From the NCBI RefSeq assembly GCF_900112225.1, contig NZ_FOLD01000015.1, positions 1 to 64,000 of the forward strand: a stretch of DNA of 64,000 nt. Direction: 5' to 3'. This DNA is from Massilia yuzhufengensis (GTDB lineage Bacteria; Pseudomonadota; Gammaproteobacteria; Burkholderiales; Burkholderiaceae_D). The first letter of the stretch is position 1. Each line of letters begins with the position of its first letter. A program made the position numbers and the translations under genes. Shown here one piece after another: positions 36,631 through 46,311 of the stretch. The notes under the pieces were generated by a model, which made no database searches, was not told where the DNA came from, and saw only the letters and a list, made by a program, of their open reading frames with translations.

Positions 36631-38262
36631 ATGACCGATGCTTGCGCAGCACTGCACCCCTCCGGCTATGCCGACGGCTTCGCGCGCGCCAACCTGCCGC
36701 CGCCAGGCGAGTGGCCGGACTTCCTGTTCGACCTGCCCGAGCTGCAGTACCCGGCGCGCCTGAACTGCGTGGCCGAACTGCTCGACAGCGCCAGCCTGCG
36801 CGGCTGGGACGGGCGCACCGCACTGGTCGGCGCGCGCGAGCGCCTCACCTACGCCCAGCTGCGCGAACGGGTCGACCGCATCGCCCATGTGCTGCGGGAC
36901 GACCTCGGCCTTGCCACCGGCAGCCGGGTGCTGCTGCGCGGCGCCAACTGCCCGATGATGGCGGCCTGCATCCTGGCCGTGATCAAGGCCGGCTGCATCG
37001 CCGTGCCCACCATGCCGCTGCTGCGCGCCCGCGAGCTGGGCGTCATCGCCAGCCGCGCCAGGGTCGGCGCGGTGCTGTGCGCGGCGGCGCTGCGCGGCGA
37101 AGTCGATGCGATGGGGCAGGGCGCGCTGCCGCTGGTGCTGTTCGACGACCCGGCTTCCAGCGACGGCCTGGAAGCGCGCATGCAGCGCCACCCGGAACCC
37201 TTCGCGGCCCCGGACACCGCGGCCGACGACGTCTGCCTGATCAGCTTCACTTCCGGCACCACCGGCGTGCCGAAAGGGACGATGCACTTCCACCGCGACC
37301 TGCTCGCGATCTGCGACGGCTTCCCGCGCCATACGCTGGGCGCGCGCGGCCACGACATCTTCATCGGCACGCCGCCGCTGGCCTTTACCTTCGGCCTGGG
37401 CGGGCTGTTGCTGTTCCCGCTGCGGGTCGGCGCCTGCGCCGTCCTCATCGAAAAGCTCAGCCCGGAAACCCTGCTGGCGGCCATCGAGCAGCACCGCGCC
37501 ACCGTGTGCTTCACCGCGCCCACCTTCTACCGCCAGATGGCGCAGCTGGCCCCGCGCTTCGACCTGCGCTGCCTGTCGCGCAGCGTGTCGGCCGGCGAAG
37601 CGCTGCCAAACGCCACGCGCGACGCCTGGCGCGCGGCGACCGGGCTGGAGATGATCGACGGGATCGGCGCCACCGAGATGCTGCACATCTTCATCTCGGC
37701 CGCCGGCAGCGAGGTGCGGCCCGGCGCCACCGGCAAGCCGGTGCCCGGCTACCGCGCCTGCATCCTCGACCATGACGGCAAACAGGTGGGGCCGGGCGTG
37801 ATCGGGCGCCTGGCCGTGAAGGGCCCGACCGGCTGCCGCTACCTCGACGACCCGCGCCAGCGCGACTACGTCGTCGATGGCTGGAACGTCACCGGCGACG
37901 CCTACGAGATGGACGCGGACGGCTATTTCTACTACCGCTCGCGGCTGGACGACATGATCATCTCGGCCGGCTACAACATCGCCGGCGCCGAAGTGGAGGA
38001 AGCGCTGCTGCACCATCCGGCGGTGGCCGAGTGCGGGGTGGTGGGGCGCGCCGACGACGAGCGCGGGCAGGTGGTCGAGGCCCACGTGGTGCTCAAGCCG
38101 GGCGTGGCCGCCAGCAGCGAAACGGCGGTGGACCTGCAGGAATTCGTCAAGGCCCGGATCGCGCCCTACAAGTATCCGCGCGTGGTCCGGTTCCGCGAAC
38201 AGCTGCCGCGCACCGAAACCGGTAAACTGCAGCGGTTTAAATTACGCAGCGATGCAGCCTGA
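36631..38262 (+). CDS. Aryl-CoA ligase (benzoate/2-aminobenzoate-CoA ligase family)
   Basis: A 543-residue AMP-forming CoA ligase. The N-terminus with ANLPPPGEWPDFLFDLPELQ and LNCVAELLD is characteristic of the 2-aminobenzoate/benzoate-CoA ligase branch. The ATP loop SFTSGTTGVPKG, the GIGATEMLHIF motif and the C-terminal YKYPR and TGKLQRFKL complete the family set. It should activate an aromatic acid to its CoA thioester for degradation. The ATG at 36631 has AGGGA upstream. A MarR regulator follows 7 nt later, consistent with ligand-controlled expression; no degradation genes are near, so the substrate is uncertain. Confidence 0.85.
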   Translation: MTDACAALHPSGYADGFARANLPPPGEWPDFLFDLPELQYPARLNCVAELLDSASLRGWDGRTALVGARERLTYAQLRERVDRIAHVLRDDLGLATGSRVLLRGANCPMMAACILAVIKAGCIAVPTMPLLRARELGVIASRARVGAVLCAAALRGEVDAMGQGALPLVLFDDPASSDGLEARMQRHPEPFAAPDTAADDVCLISFTSGTTGVPKGTMHFHRDLLAICDGFPRHTLGARGHDIFIGTPPLAFTFGLGGLLLFPLRVGACAVLIEKLSPETLLAAIEQHRATVCFTAPTFYRQMAQLAPRFDLRCLSRSVSAGEALPNATRDAWRAATGLEMIDGIGATEMLHIFISAAGSEVRPGATGKPVPGYRACILDHDGKQVGPGVIGRLAVKGPTGCRYLDDPRQRDYVVDGWNVTGDAYEMDADGYFYYRSRLDDMIISAGYNIAGAEVEEALLHHPAVAECGVVGRADDERGQVVEAHVVLKPGVAASSETAVDLQEFVKARIAPYKYPRVVRFREQLPRTETGKLQRFKLRSDAA

Positions 38263-38269
38263 GGAAACC

Positions 38270-38794
38270 ATGTCCGACCGCGAGGGGCACCAGGATGACA
38301 ATACGGAGCTCGACCCGCCGGGGCTGGACCTGGCCAGCCGGCTCACGCAGGAACACCACCAGTCGCTCAAGCTGTGGCTGCGCATGCTCTCGTGCACCGT
38401 GCGCATCGAAAACGAGATCCGCACCCGCCTGCGCGCCAGCTTCGGCATCACGCTGCCGCGCTTCGACCTGATGGCCCAGCTCGAGCGCCACCCGGACGGC
38501 CTGCGCATGGGCGAACTGTCCAAGCGCATGATGGTCACCGGCGGCAACGTCACCGGCATCACCGACCAGCTCGAACGCGAAAAGCTGGTGGTGCGCGTGC
38601 CCGACCCCAACGACCGCCGCGCCTGGGCCGTGCGCCTCACCCCGGCCGGGCGCAGCGCCTTCGCCGAGATGGCGGCCGTGCACGAACGCTGGATCGACGA
38701 GATGCTGGCCGATATCCCGCCCGAGGACAAGGCCAGCCTGATCGACCAGCTGGCGTCGATGAAACGGAAACTGAAGGTGGACGAGGCGAAGTAA
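38270..38794 (+). CDS. MarR-family transcriptional regulator
   Basis: A 174-residue regulator. The winged HTH has FDLMAQLERHPDGLRMGELSKRMMVTGGNVTGITDQLEREKLV and the wing residues DPNDRRAWAVRLT. GAGGAA precedes the ATG at 38270; a further in-frame ATG at 38252 overlaps the ligase stop. It should repress the CoA-ligase operon and respond to an aromatic acid or its CoA ester, as related regulators do. A palindrome at 36579-36592 is a possible site. Confidence 0.9.
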   Translation: MSDREGHQDDNTELDPPGLDLASRLTQEHHQSLKLWLRMLSCTVRIENEIRTRLRASFGITLPRFDLMAQLERHPDGLRMGELSKRMMVTGGNVTGITDQLEREKLVVRVPDPNDRRAWAVRLTPAGRSAFAEMAAVHERWIDEMLADIPPEDKASLIDQLASMKRKLKVDEAK

Positions 38795-38865
38795 GGCCGA
38801 ACCACCGCCCGCCGCCCGCCGCCCGCCCGCCGGCCGTCGACGTCATTCTCTCGCTACCCCCAAGA

Positions 38866-38899
38866 CCGTCGCACCGGCGAAGGCCGGTGCCTAATTTTG
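38866..38899. repeat. REP-like unit (family A)
   Basis: ACCGTCGCACCGGCGAAGGC with the mirrored GGTGC and a conserved TAATTTTG tail; matches units at 22627, 41991 and 42045. Upstream 70 nt are C/G-rich repeats without further signal. Confidence 0.65.
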
Positions 38900-38997
38900 A
38901 TGAGTAGCCGTGATGCATGCAAAATCAGTCGGATTGGCGGACACGCTCGCCACTATTCTGCTTTGGCAAGACCGCTGTTACAATACGGACCGCGCGT

Positions 38998-39072
38998 GTC
39001 GCCATAGTACAATGGATAGTACAAGGTCCTCCTAAGACTTAGATGCAGGTTCGATTCCTGCTGGCGACACCA
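38998..39072 (+). tRNA. tRNA-Arg (anticodon CCT)
   Basis: The acceptor arm GTCGCCA (38998-39004) pairs with TGGCGAC (39062-39068), followed by A and encoded CCA. The anticodon arm AGGTC-CTCCTAA-GACTT gives anticodon CCT (codon AGG), and the T arm is GCAGG/CCTGC with TTCGATT. A promoter candidate is TTCTGC (38956) with TACAAT (38979), spacing 17. Confidence 0.95.
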
Positions 39073-39118
39073 CTTTTCCCTGCCCATCCCGGCAACGCGT
39101 CCGAACCCTGACCCCACG

Positions 39119-41956
39119 ATGTTCCTTGCCGCCTCCGCACCCACCCATGGACCAGGCGCAGTCGAGGCCCTGATGGCGGCCCATGACTGGCGCGGCGCGC
39201 CCTGCGGCCAGCCCGGCGACTGGGAACCGGCCCTGCAGCACGCGGTGCGCCAGATGCTCGATGCGGCCGTCCCGATGTTCATCGTGTGGGGCAGTGGCGA
39301 AACCTTCCTGTACAACGACGCCTACCTGCCGATCCTGGGCCAGCGCCATCCGGCCGCCCTGGGCCAGCCGTTTGCCGCCGCCTGGCCCGACGCCTATCCG
39401 GCCGTGCAGCCGGCGGTGGCGCAGGCCATGGCGGGCCAGCCGGTGAGCTTCGAGAACACGCCCTTCACCGTCACCCGCAACGGGGTCGAACAACAGTCCT
39501 GGTTCTCGTTCACCTATTCGCCGCTGCGGCGCCTGGACGGCGCGGTGCGCGGCCTGTCCTGCGTGGTGGCCGAGACCACCGACCGCATGCGCGAAGCCCA
39601 GCGCCTGCACGACGAGGCAAGCTGCATCTCCGGGCTGTTCCGGCAGTCCACCAGTTTCATCGCCGTGCTGTCCGGGCCCGAGCTGGTGCACGAGCGCGTC
39701 AACGCCGCCTACATGTCGCTGGTGGGCGAGCGCGACGTCATCGGCCTGCCGCTGCGCGAGGCGCTGCCCGAGCTGGCCGAACACGGCTACCAGGAGCGCC
39801 TGCTGCACGTGATGGCCAGCGGCGAGCCGGCCGTGCACCGCAGGGCCGGAATCGCGCTGCGGCGCGTCCAGGATGGCGCGCCCGACATGCGCTACGTGGA
39901 CTTCTCGATCCAGCCGCTGGGCGATGCCGGCGGCGCCGTCATTGCGCTGCTGGTCGAAGGGGTGGACGTGACCGGCCACGTGCTGGCCGAACGCAGCGCC
40001 GCCGACTCGTCGCGGCAACTGCGGCACGGGCAGGACAGCATGCGGCGCGGCGAGGCGGCGCTGCGCGACGCCCAGCTGCGGCTGGAGGGCGCGCTCGGCG
40101 CCGCCGAGGTTGCGACCTGGACCTGGAACCTGCGCGAGAACCGGGTCTACGCCGACGCCAACCTGGCGCGCCTGTTCGGCGTGTCCGGCCAGGATGCCGC
40201 CGGCGGCCCGGTCGAAGCCTACCTGGCGGCGATCCATCCGGACGACGTGGCGCGGGTCGGGGCGCGCATCGAGGGCGCACTGGCCAGCGGGGACGCCTTC
40301 AGCGACAGCTACCGCGTGCGCGGCGCCGATGGCAGCTACCGCTACGTCGAGGCGCGCGGCAAGCTTGCCCTGGGCAGCGACGGCCAGCCCGAATGGCTTC
40401 CCGGCGTGGTGCTCGACATCAGCGCCCAGAAGGAGGCCGAGGCACGGCTGCGCGACAGCGAGGCGCGCTTCCGCGTAATCGCCAACGCCATGCCGCAGTC
40501 GGTCTGGTCGACCCGGCCGGACGGCTTCCACGACTACTACAACGACCAGTGGTATGCCTTCACCGGCGTGCCCTACGGCTCGACCGACGGCGATGGCTGG
40601 AACGGCCTGTTTCACGCCGACGACCAGCCGCTGGCCTGGGAAAAATGGCGCCATTCGCTCGAGACGGGCGCGCCCTACGAGATCGAATACCGCCTGCGCC
40701 ACCACTCGGGACACTACCGCTGGGTGCTCGGGCGCGCGCTGCCGGTGCGCGCCGAGGACGGCGCGATCATCCGCTGGATGGGCACCTGCACCGATATCCA
40801 CGAACAGAAGCTGGCGCAACAGGCGCTGCAGGAAGCCGACCGCCGCAAGGACGAGTTCCTGGCGATGCTCGCGCACGAGCTGCGCAACCCGCTGGCGCCG
40901 ATCGCCACCGCCGCCTCTCTGCTGGCGCTGGCGGCCAACGACCCGGCGCGTGTGCAGCAGGTGGCCAAGGTGATCTCGCGCCAGGCCGCCCATATGACCG
41001 GGCTGATCGACGACCTGATGGACGTCTCGCGCGTCACGCGCGGGCTGGTGACCCTGGAACGGCAGGCGGTGACGCTGGCCCAGGTCATCGACGACGCGCT
41101 CGAGCAGGTGCGCCCGCTGATCGAAAGCAGGCAGCACGCGCTCGAGCTGCAGTCGGCCGCCGGCGGCGCCGTGGTGAACGGCGACCGCAAGCGGCTGGTG
41201 CAGGTGCTGGCCAACATCCTCGGCAACGCCGCCAAGTACACGCCGGCGGGCGGGCACATCGTGCTGTACGCGGGCATCGAGGACGGCTGCGCGGTGCTGC
41301 GGGTGCGCGACAACGGGGTCGGCATGGCGCCCGAGCTGGTCGGCAGCGCCTTCGAGCTGTTCCACCAGGGCACGCGCAGCCCGGACCGCTCGCAGGGCGG
41401 CCTCGGCGTCGGCCTGGCGCTGGTGCGCAGCCTGGTGCAGCTGCATGGCGGCACCGTGCACGCGGCCAGCGGCGGGGAAGGGCGCGGCAGCACGTTCACG
41501 GTGCGCTTGCCGCTGCCTGCCGACCAGGACGGCGCGGCGCGCGGCCCGGACGCGGGTGCGGCCACGGCGGCGCCCGGCGCGCTGCGGGTGCTGGTGGTGG
41601 ACGACAATACCGACGCGGCCGAGCTGGTGGCGATGTTCCTGCAGCTGCTGGGCTATGAGGTCAGCGTGGAATTCGGCGCGATCGCCGCGCTGGAGCGGGC
41701 GCGCCAGGTGCAGCCGCATATCTGCCTGCTCGATATCGGCCTGCCCGGCATGGACGGCAACGAACTGGCGCGCCGCCTGCGCCAGCTGCCCGGGCTGGAA
41801 GGGGCGCGCATGGCCGCCATGACCGGCTACGGCCAGCCGCACGACCGCCGCGAAACCGAGGCGGCGGGCTTCGATGCGCATTTCGTCAAGCCGGTGGAGA
41901 CGGATGCGCTGGCGGCGTGGCTGGCGGGGGTGGGGTTGCCTGTGAAATCCGATTGA
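39119..41956 (+). CDS. Cytosolic PAS-domain hybrid histidine kinase with receiver
   Basis: A 945-residue protein without membrane segments. Several PAS/PAC domains cover about residues 40-570 (RLRDSEARFRVIANAMPQSVW, HSGHYRWVLGRALPV). HisKA has the phospho-His at 586 (MLAHELRNPLAP), HATPase includes NILGNAAKYT and GGLGVGLALV, and a C-terminal receiver has D872 (CLLDIGLPGMDG) and K924 (FVKP). The ATG at 39119 lacks a strong ribosome site, and a start at 39173 is possible. It begins 47 nt after the tRNA-Arg. Its partner is unknown. Confidence 0.87.
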   Translation: MFLAASAPTHGPGAVEALMAAHDWRGAPCGQPGDWEPALQHAVRQMLDAAVPMFIVWGSGETFLYNDAYLPILGQRHPAALGQPFAAAWPDAYPAVQPAVAQAMAGQPVSFENTPFTVTRNGVEQQSWFSFTYSPLRRLDGAVRGLSCVVAETTDRMREAQRLHDEASCISGLFRQSTSFIAVLSGPELVHERVNAAYMSLVGERDVIGLPLREALPELAEHGYQERLLHVMASGEPAVHRRAGIALRRVQDGAPDMRYVDFSIQPLGDAGGAVIALLVEGVDVTGHVLAERSAADSSRQLRHGQDSMRRGEAALRDAQLRLEGALGAAEVATWTWNLRENRVYADANLARLFGVSGQDAAGGPVEAYLAAIHPDDVARVGARIEGALASGDAFSDSYRVRGADGSYRYVEARGKLALGSDGQPEWLPGVVLDISAQKEAEARLRDSEARFRVIANAMPQSVWSTRPDGFHDYYNDQWYAFTGVPYGSTDGDGWNGLFHADDQPLAWEKWRHSLETGAPYEIEYRLRHHSGHYRWVLGRALPVRAEDGAIIRWMGTCTDIHEQKLAQQALQEADRRKDEFLAMLAHELRNPLAPIATAASLLALAANDPARVQQVAKVISRQAAHMTGLIDDLMDVSRVTRGLVTLERQAVTLAQVIDDALEQVRPLIESRQHALELQSAAGGAVVNGDRKRLVQVLANILGNAAKYTPAGGHIVLYAGIEDGCAVLRVRDNGVGMAPELVGSAFELFHQGTRSPDRSQGGLGVGLALVRSLVQLHGGTVHAASGGEGRGSTFTVRLPLPADQDGAARGPDAGAATAAPGALRVLVVDDNTDAAELVAMFLQLLGYEVSVEFGAIAALERARQVQPHICLLDIGLPGMDGNELARRLRQLPGLEGARMAAMTGYGQPHDRRETEAAGFDAHFVKPVETDALAAWLAGVGLPVKSD

Positions 41957-41990
41957 TTCTACGATTCCACGTTAGTCCCGTACCGTCACC

Positions 41991-42139
41991 CCGTCGTTCC
42001 CGCGCAGGCGGGAACCCAATTTTGCACGCACTCCCGCTGCCCGACAAAATTAGGCACCGGCCTTCGCCGGTGCGACGGTTCTGCTGTTAGCGCAGCGAAT
42101 GCTTTACGTGGTTATCAGCCTTCGCCGGTGCGACGGTTC
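41991..42139. repeat. Cluster of REP-like units (family A)
   Basis: A forward unit (41991-42024; CCGTCGTTCCCGCGCAGGCG) is followed by an inverted unit (42045-42079) and a partial inverted copy (42117-42139). The TAATTTTG-type tails of the first two face each other, the usual BIME arrangement. They fill the gap upstream of uup. Confidence 0.7.
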
Positions 42140-42295
42140 ACCTGTTAGTGGTGAAGGGTATGCGTTGGCATGCGCACCGTAAACCACAGCCCTCGCCGAA
42201 ACTTCGGCCGCAACGCGCCCAGTCGGTACAATGGCGTCCTCTTTCAACATTTTACGTTCGGCGCCAGCGAGTGGCGGCGGGCGGGTTCACGGATC

Positions 42296-44233
42296 ATGGC
42301 TGTCATTTCCCTCTCCTCCGCGCAACTGGCCTTTGGCCACGTTCCGCTGCTCGACCACGCTGACTTTTCCCTCGAATCCGGCGAACGCGTCGGCCTCATC
42401 GGCCGTAACGGCACCGGCAAGTCGTCGCTGCTGAAAATCATTTCGGGCCGCTCGCGCCTCGACGACGGCTTGCTCGTCATGCAGCAGGGCATCAAGATCG
42501 CCTATGTCGAGCAGGAGCCGCAGTTCGATCCGGAGACCACCGTGTTCGATGCGGTCGCCGCCGGCATGGGCGACCAGCAGGCCATGCTGGCCGAGTACGA
42601 AGCGCTCACCGGCCAGTTCGGCGGCAACGACGACGAGGCGCTGATGGAGCGCATGCACGAGATCCAGCTCAAGCTCGACGCCACCGATGGCTGGAACCTG
42701 GCCAACAAGGTCGACACGACCCTTGACCGCCTTGGCCTGATGGCCGACGCGAAGATGGGTACGCTGTCGGGCGGGATGCAAAAGCGCGTGGCGCTGGCCG
42801 TGGCGCTGGTGTCGGCGCCCGATGTGCTGCTGCTCGATGAACCGACCAACCACCTCGACTTCACCTCGATCAAGTGGCTAGAGGGCTTGCTGCGCGCCTT
42901 TGCCGGCTCGGTGCTGTTCATTACCCACGACCGCAGCTTCCTCGATAACGTCGCCACCCGCATCCTCGAACTCGACCGTGGCCGCCTGTTGTCCTTCCCG
43001 GGCAACTTCACCAAGTACCAGGAGCGCAAGCAAGAGCTGCTGGCCAACGAGGAAGTGGAGAACGCGAAGTTCGACAAATTCCTGGCCCAGGAAGAAGTGT
43101 GGATCCGCAAGGGCGTGCAGGCACGCCGCACCCGCGACGAAGGCCGCGTGCGCCGCCTGGAAGCGCTGCGCCTGCACCGCGCCGCGCGCCGCGAGCAGCA
43201 GGGCAACATCAAGCTCGACGTGGGCACCGGCGAACGTTCCGGCAAGATTGTGGCGGACCTGGAAAACGTGTCGAAAGCCTACGGCGAGAAAATCATCGTG
43301 CGCAACTTCACCGGTACGGTGCTGCGTGGCGACAAGGTCGGCCTGATTGGGCCGAATGGCGCCGGCAAGACCACCCTGCTCAAGATCATCCTCGGCGACG
43401 AAACGGCCGACGAAGGCAAGGTCCGCCTCGGCACCAAGCTCAACGTGGCCTACTTCGACCAGATGCGCGCCCAGCTCAACGAAGAGGCGAGCCTGGCCGA
43501 TACCATCGCCCCGGGCAGCGACTGGGTCGAAGTCAATGGCCAGAAGAAGCACGTGATGACCTACCTCAACGACTTCCTGTTCGCGCCGGAGCGTGCGCGT
43601 TCGCCGGTCAAGTCGCTGTCGGGTGGCGAGCGTAACCGCCTGCTGCTGGCGCGCCTGTTCGCCAAGCCGGCCAACTGCCTGGTGCTCGATGAACCGACCA
43701 ACGACCTCGACATCGAAACCCTGGAATTGCTGGAAGAACTGATCGAGGAATACACGGGCACCGTCTTCCTCGTCAGCCACGACCGCACCTTCCTCGACAA
43801 TGTCGTGACCGAGGTGATCGTGGCCGAAGGCGATGGCGTCTGGCGCGAATATGTCGGCGGCTATTCCGACTGGGAACGGGTCAAGGCGGCCGCACCGGCG
43901 CCTTCCAGCAAGCCTGTTGAGCCAGCGCAAACGGCAGCCGGGGCGGGCGCCGCCAAACCCAGTGATATGTCATCCGGCGCACAGGCCGCCACTGGTAAAA
44001 AGCTAAAGTTGAGCTACAAGGAACAGCGCGAACTCGAGGAACTTCCCCTCCTGATCGCTTCGCTGGAAGACGAGCAATCAGCCATCACGGCACAGCTGAA
44101 CGCGCCCGACTTCTACAAGAAGAACCCGGCCGACGCCAAGCGCATCAATGCGCGCTACGCCGAGATCGACGACCTGCTGCTCGACGCCCTCGAACGCTGG
44201 GAGCGGATCGACGCCCGCGCCAAGGGCGAGTAG
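42296..44233 (+). CDS. uup: ABC-F ATPase Uup
   Basis: A 645-residue duplicated ABC-F protein. Walker A motifs GRNGTGKSS and GPNGAGKTT, signatures LSGGMQKRVALA and LSGGERNRLLLA, and Walker B LLLDEPTNHLD and LVLDEPTNDLD are intact. The C-terminal about 85 residues form a coiled-coil DNA-binding-like tail (ELEELPLLIASLEDEQSAI), as in Uup. Such proteins act on ribosomes and influence precise transposon excision and genome stability. The ATG at 42296 starts the ABC domain; a TACAAT -10-like box lies about 70 nt upstream. It is the last housekeeping gene before the exopolysaccharide locus. Confidence 0.93.
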   Translation: MAVISLSSAQLAFGHVPLLDHADFSLESGERVGLIGRNGTGKSSLLKIISGRSRLDDGLLVMQQGIKIAYVEQEPQFDPETTVFDAVAAGMGDQQAMLAEYEALTGQFGGNDDEALMERMHEIQLKLDATDGWNLANKVDTTLDRLGLMADAKMGTLSGGMQKRVALAVALVSAPDVLLLDEPTNHLDFTSIKWLEGLLRAFAGSVLFITHDRSFLDNVATRILELDRGRLLSFPGNFTKYQERKQELLANEEVENAKFDKFLAQEEVWIRKGVQARRTRDEGRVRRLEALRLHRAARREQQGNIKLDVGTGERSGKIVADLENVSKAYGEKIIVRNFTGTVLRGDKVGLIGPNGAGKTTLLKIILGDETADEGKVRLGTKLNVAYFDQMRAQLNEEASLADTIAPGSDWVEVNGQKKHVMTYLNDFLFAPERARSPVKSLSGGERNRLLLARLFAKPANCLVLDEPTNDLDIETLELLEELIEEYTGTVFLVSHDRTFLDNVVTEVIVAEGDGVWREYVGGYSDWERVKAAAPAPSSKPVEPAQTAAGAGAAKPSDMSSGAQAATGKKLKLSYKEQRELEELPLLIASLEDEQSAITAQLNAPDFYKKNPADAKRINARYAEIDDLLLDALERWERIDARAKGE

Positions 44234-44274
44234 GCTAACCAACCAGGCAGGCCGGGCGCCTGTACGACGAGCAC

Positions 44275-45003
44275 ATGACCGAGCATAAGGATTCACCTAC
44301 CGCACCCAACGCTGCTGCCGCGTTACCGGCCGACACTCCGCTGTTCAGCCGGGCCGCCTGGGTGCGGATCCTGCCGTTTGGCGCCTATATCTTCTTCATC
44401 ATCCTGGGCGACATGCTCGAGCGCACGGGCGTCGCCCGTGCCGACCTGCGCTGGCTCTATCCGGTGCAGGCCGGCGTCGTCGCCGTGCTGCTCGCCTTGT
44501 TCTGGCGCCGCTACCACGAGCTGCGCGGCCCCCTGCCCAGTCCCCTGCAGCTGCTGGTTGCGGTGGCTACAGGCGTGCTGGTGTTCTTCCTCTGGATCCA
44601 ACTCGACGCCCCCTGGATGACGGTGGGAACGAGCCCAGGCTACGATCCCCGCAGCAATGGCGAACTTGACTGGCTGCTGGTCGTCCTCCGCATTGCCGGC
44701 GCCGCCCTGGTCGTGCCCATCATGGAAGAATTGTTCTGGCGCTCCTTCGTCATGCGCTGGGTCGACGCCATCGACTTCGAAGCCCTCGAACCGGCCCGCG
44801 CCGGCATCAGGGGATTCCTGGTCTCGGTGGTCCTGTTCGGCTTCGAACACAACCTGTGGCTGGCCGGTATCGTCGCCGGGGTCGCCTACAGCCTGCTTTA
44901 TATGCGCCATCGCAAACTCTGGTCGGCCGTACTCGCCCACGCTGTCACCAACGGCCTGCTCGGCGTGTGGGTGGTCGCGACCGGTAGCTGGGTCTTCTGG
45001 TAG
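44275..45003 (+). CDS. CAAX prenyl protease-related protein (exosortase-associated)
   Basis: A 242-residue multi-span membrane protein of the CPBP family with the glutamate motif EELFWRSFVMRW and the conserved GFEHNLWLAG and LAHAVTNGLLG. A group of these proteins is consistently found beside exosortase/PEP-CTERM loci. It would be a membrane protease, possibly acting on anchored PEP-CTERM proteins. It is 62 nt upstream of the EpsL gene on the same strand and so is the first gene of the exopolysaccharide locus. Confidence 0.85.
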   Translation: MTEHKDSPTAPNAAAALPADTPLFSRAAWVRILPFGAYIFFIILGDMLERTGVARADLRWLYPVQAGVVAVLLALFWRRYHELRGPLPSPLQLLVAVATGVLVFFLWIQLDAPWMTVGTSPGYDPRSNGELDWLLVVLRIAGAALVVPIMEELFWRSFVMRWVDAIDFEALEPARAGIRGFLVSVVLFGFEHNLWLAGIVAGVAYSLLYMRHRKLWSAVLAHAVTNGLLGVWVVATGSWVFW

Positions 45004-45064
45004 ACCCGGACTGAAGGTTTCGGCTGTCAACAACAGCATAAGGACTTCAGAAGAGACGAACGAC

Positions 45065-46282
45065 ATGATGCATTCCTGCCTTCATCCCGCGCGCCCGCTC
45101 GCCGTGCTCGCAGGCGCCCTGTTCCTCCTTCCGGCCCGGCAGGCCGGCGCGCAGCAGCAGGAAGAAGGGCTGCAGCTGTACGGCGGCATCGGATGGGGCC
45201 ATGACGACAACCTGCTGCGGGTGCCGGACAACCGCCCCGCGTTCCAGGGCAAGCGCAGCGACCGCTGGCGGCAGCTCGATGCCGGTGTGGTGTACAACAA
45301 ACGCATCAGCCGGCAGCGGGTGGCGCTGGTGGCCAAGGCCTCGAAGGTCCAGTTCGATCATTTCAGGCAGCTCGACTATGACGGGCGCGACCTGCAGGCC
45401 ACCTGGTTCTGGGAAGTGGGCAACAAGTTCGACGGCCAGGCCGGCGCCCTGGTCGACAAGACCCTCGCGCCCTACACCGACTTCTTCAGCGACGAGCGCA
45501 ATGTGCGCGAGCGCCGCCGCCAGTGGTTCGACGCCGGCTGGAAAATGCACCCGAGCTGGAAACTGCGCAGCAGCTTCACGCGCGAGCGCTACGAGTACGA
45601 GCTGCTGAGCCAGCGCTTCAACAACCGCACCGAGAAAGCCTCCGAACTCGAGCTCCTGTACACGCCGAAAAGCCGCAGTTCGGTGGGCCTGGTGGCGCGC
45701 CGCGTGAAGGGCGACTACCCGTTCCGGCGCCCGGCGACGGCGGGCGTGCTGGTCGACGACTTCACCCAGGACGAACTGAAAGTACGCGTCAACTGGGATG
45801 CCAAGGGCGCGACCACGCTGCAGGTGCTGGCCGGCTATGTGCGGCGCGAGCAGCCCTCGTACGGCGAAGGTAGTACCAGCGGGTTCAATGGCCGCCTGAA
45901 CGCCACTTACCAGCCGCGCGGCAAGATCAGCTACAACGCGTCGCTCTGGCGCGAGTTCGCCCCGATCGAAAGCACGATCGTCAGCTATACCCTCAACCGC
46001 GGCGCCAGCCTGGGCGCCAGCTGGGTGGCAAGCGGCAAGCTCAAGGTCGACGCCCAGGCCGCCTACGAGCAGCGCGCCTTCAACCCGCGCGCCAGCTTCA
46101 ATGGCGCCGGCGGGCTGGGCGACTCGCTGCGCAGCGCCAGCCTGCGCGCCACCTGGCAGGCCAGGCCCAAGCTGCAGGTGTCGGCCGGCTGGCAGCACCA
46201 GTCGCGCAGCGGCTCCGAGGCGCTGGGCCTGGGCAAGTTTGACGCCAACACCATGATGGTCAACGCGAACGTGCTGTTCTGA
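45065..46282 (+). CDS. Exopolysaccharide outer-membrane protein EpsL-like
   Basis: A 405-residue protein with a signal peptide (about 1-29) and a long run of amphipathic strands, ending in an aromatic residue (MMVNANVLF), consistent with a beta-barrel. Motifs such as LQLYGGIGWGHDDNLLRVPDN and the repeated R/Y/F strands match the EpsL family encoded in exosortase-linked polysaccharide clusters. It may be the outer-membrane exit or an assembly factor. The double ATG at 45065 is used; larger frames upstream run through the CPBP gene and are not real. Confidence 0.82.
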   Translation: MMHSCLHPARPLAVLAGALFLLPARQAGAQQQEEGLQLYGGIGWGHDDNLLRVPDNRPAFQGKRSDRWRQLDAGVVYNKRISRQRVALVAKASKVQFDHFRQLDYDGRDLQATWFWEVGNKFDGQAGALVDKTLAPYTDFFSDERNVRERRRQWFDAGWKMHPSWKLRSSFTRERYEYELLSQRFNNRTEKASELELLYTPKSRSSVGLVARRVKGDYPFRRPATAGVLVDDFTQDELKVRVNWDAKGATTLQVLAGYVRREQPSYGEGSTSGFNGRLNATYQPRGKISYNASLWREFAPIESTIVSYTLNRGASLGASWVASGKLKVDAQAAYEQRAFNPRASFNGAGGLGDSLRSASLRATWQARPKLQVSAGWQHQSRSGSEALGLGKFDANTMMVNANVLF

Positions 46283-46311
46283 AGCCAACGACGCAGGCGT
46301 GCAGGCTCCCC

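Noticed and set aside
44657..45064. N-terminal extension of the EpsL-like gene
   Set aside because: It would overlap the CPBP gene; the signal peptide starts at 45065.
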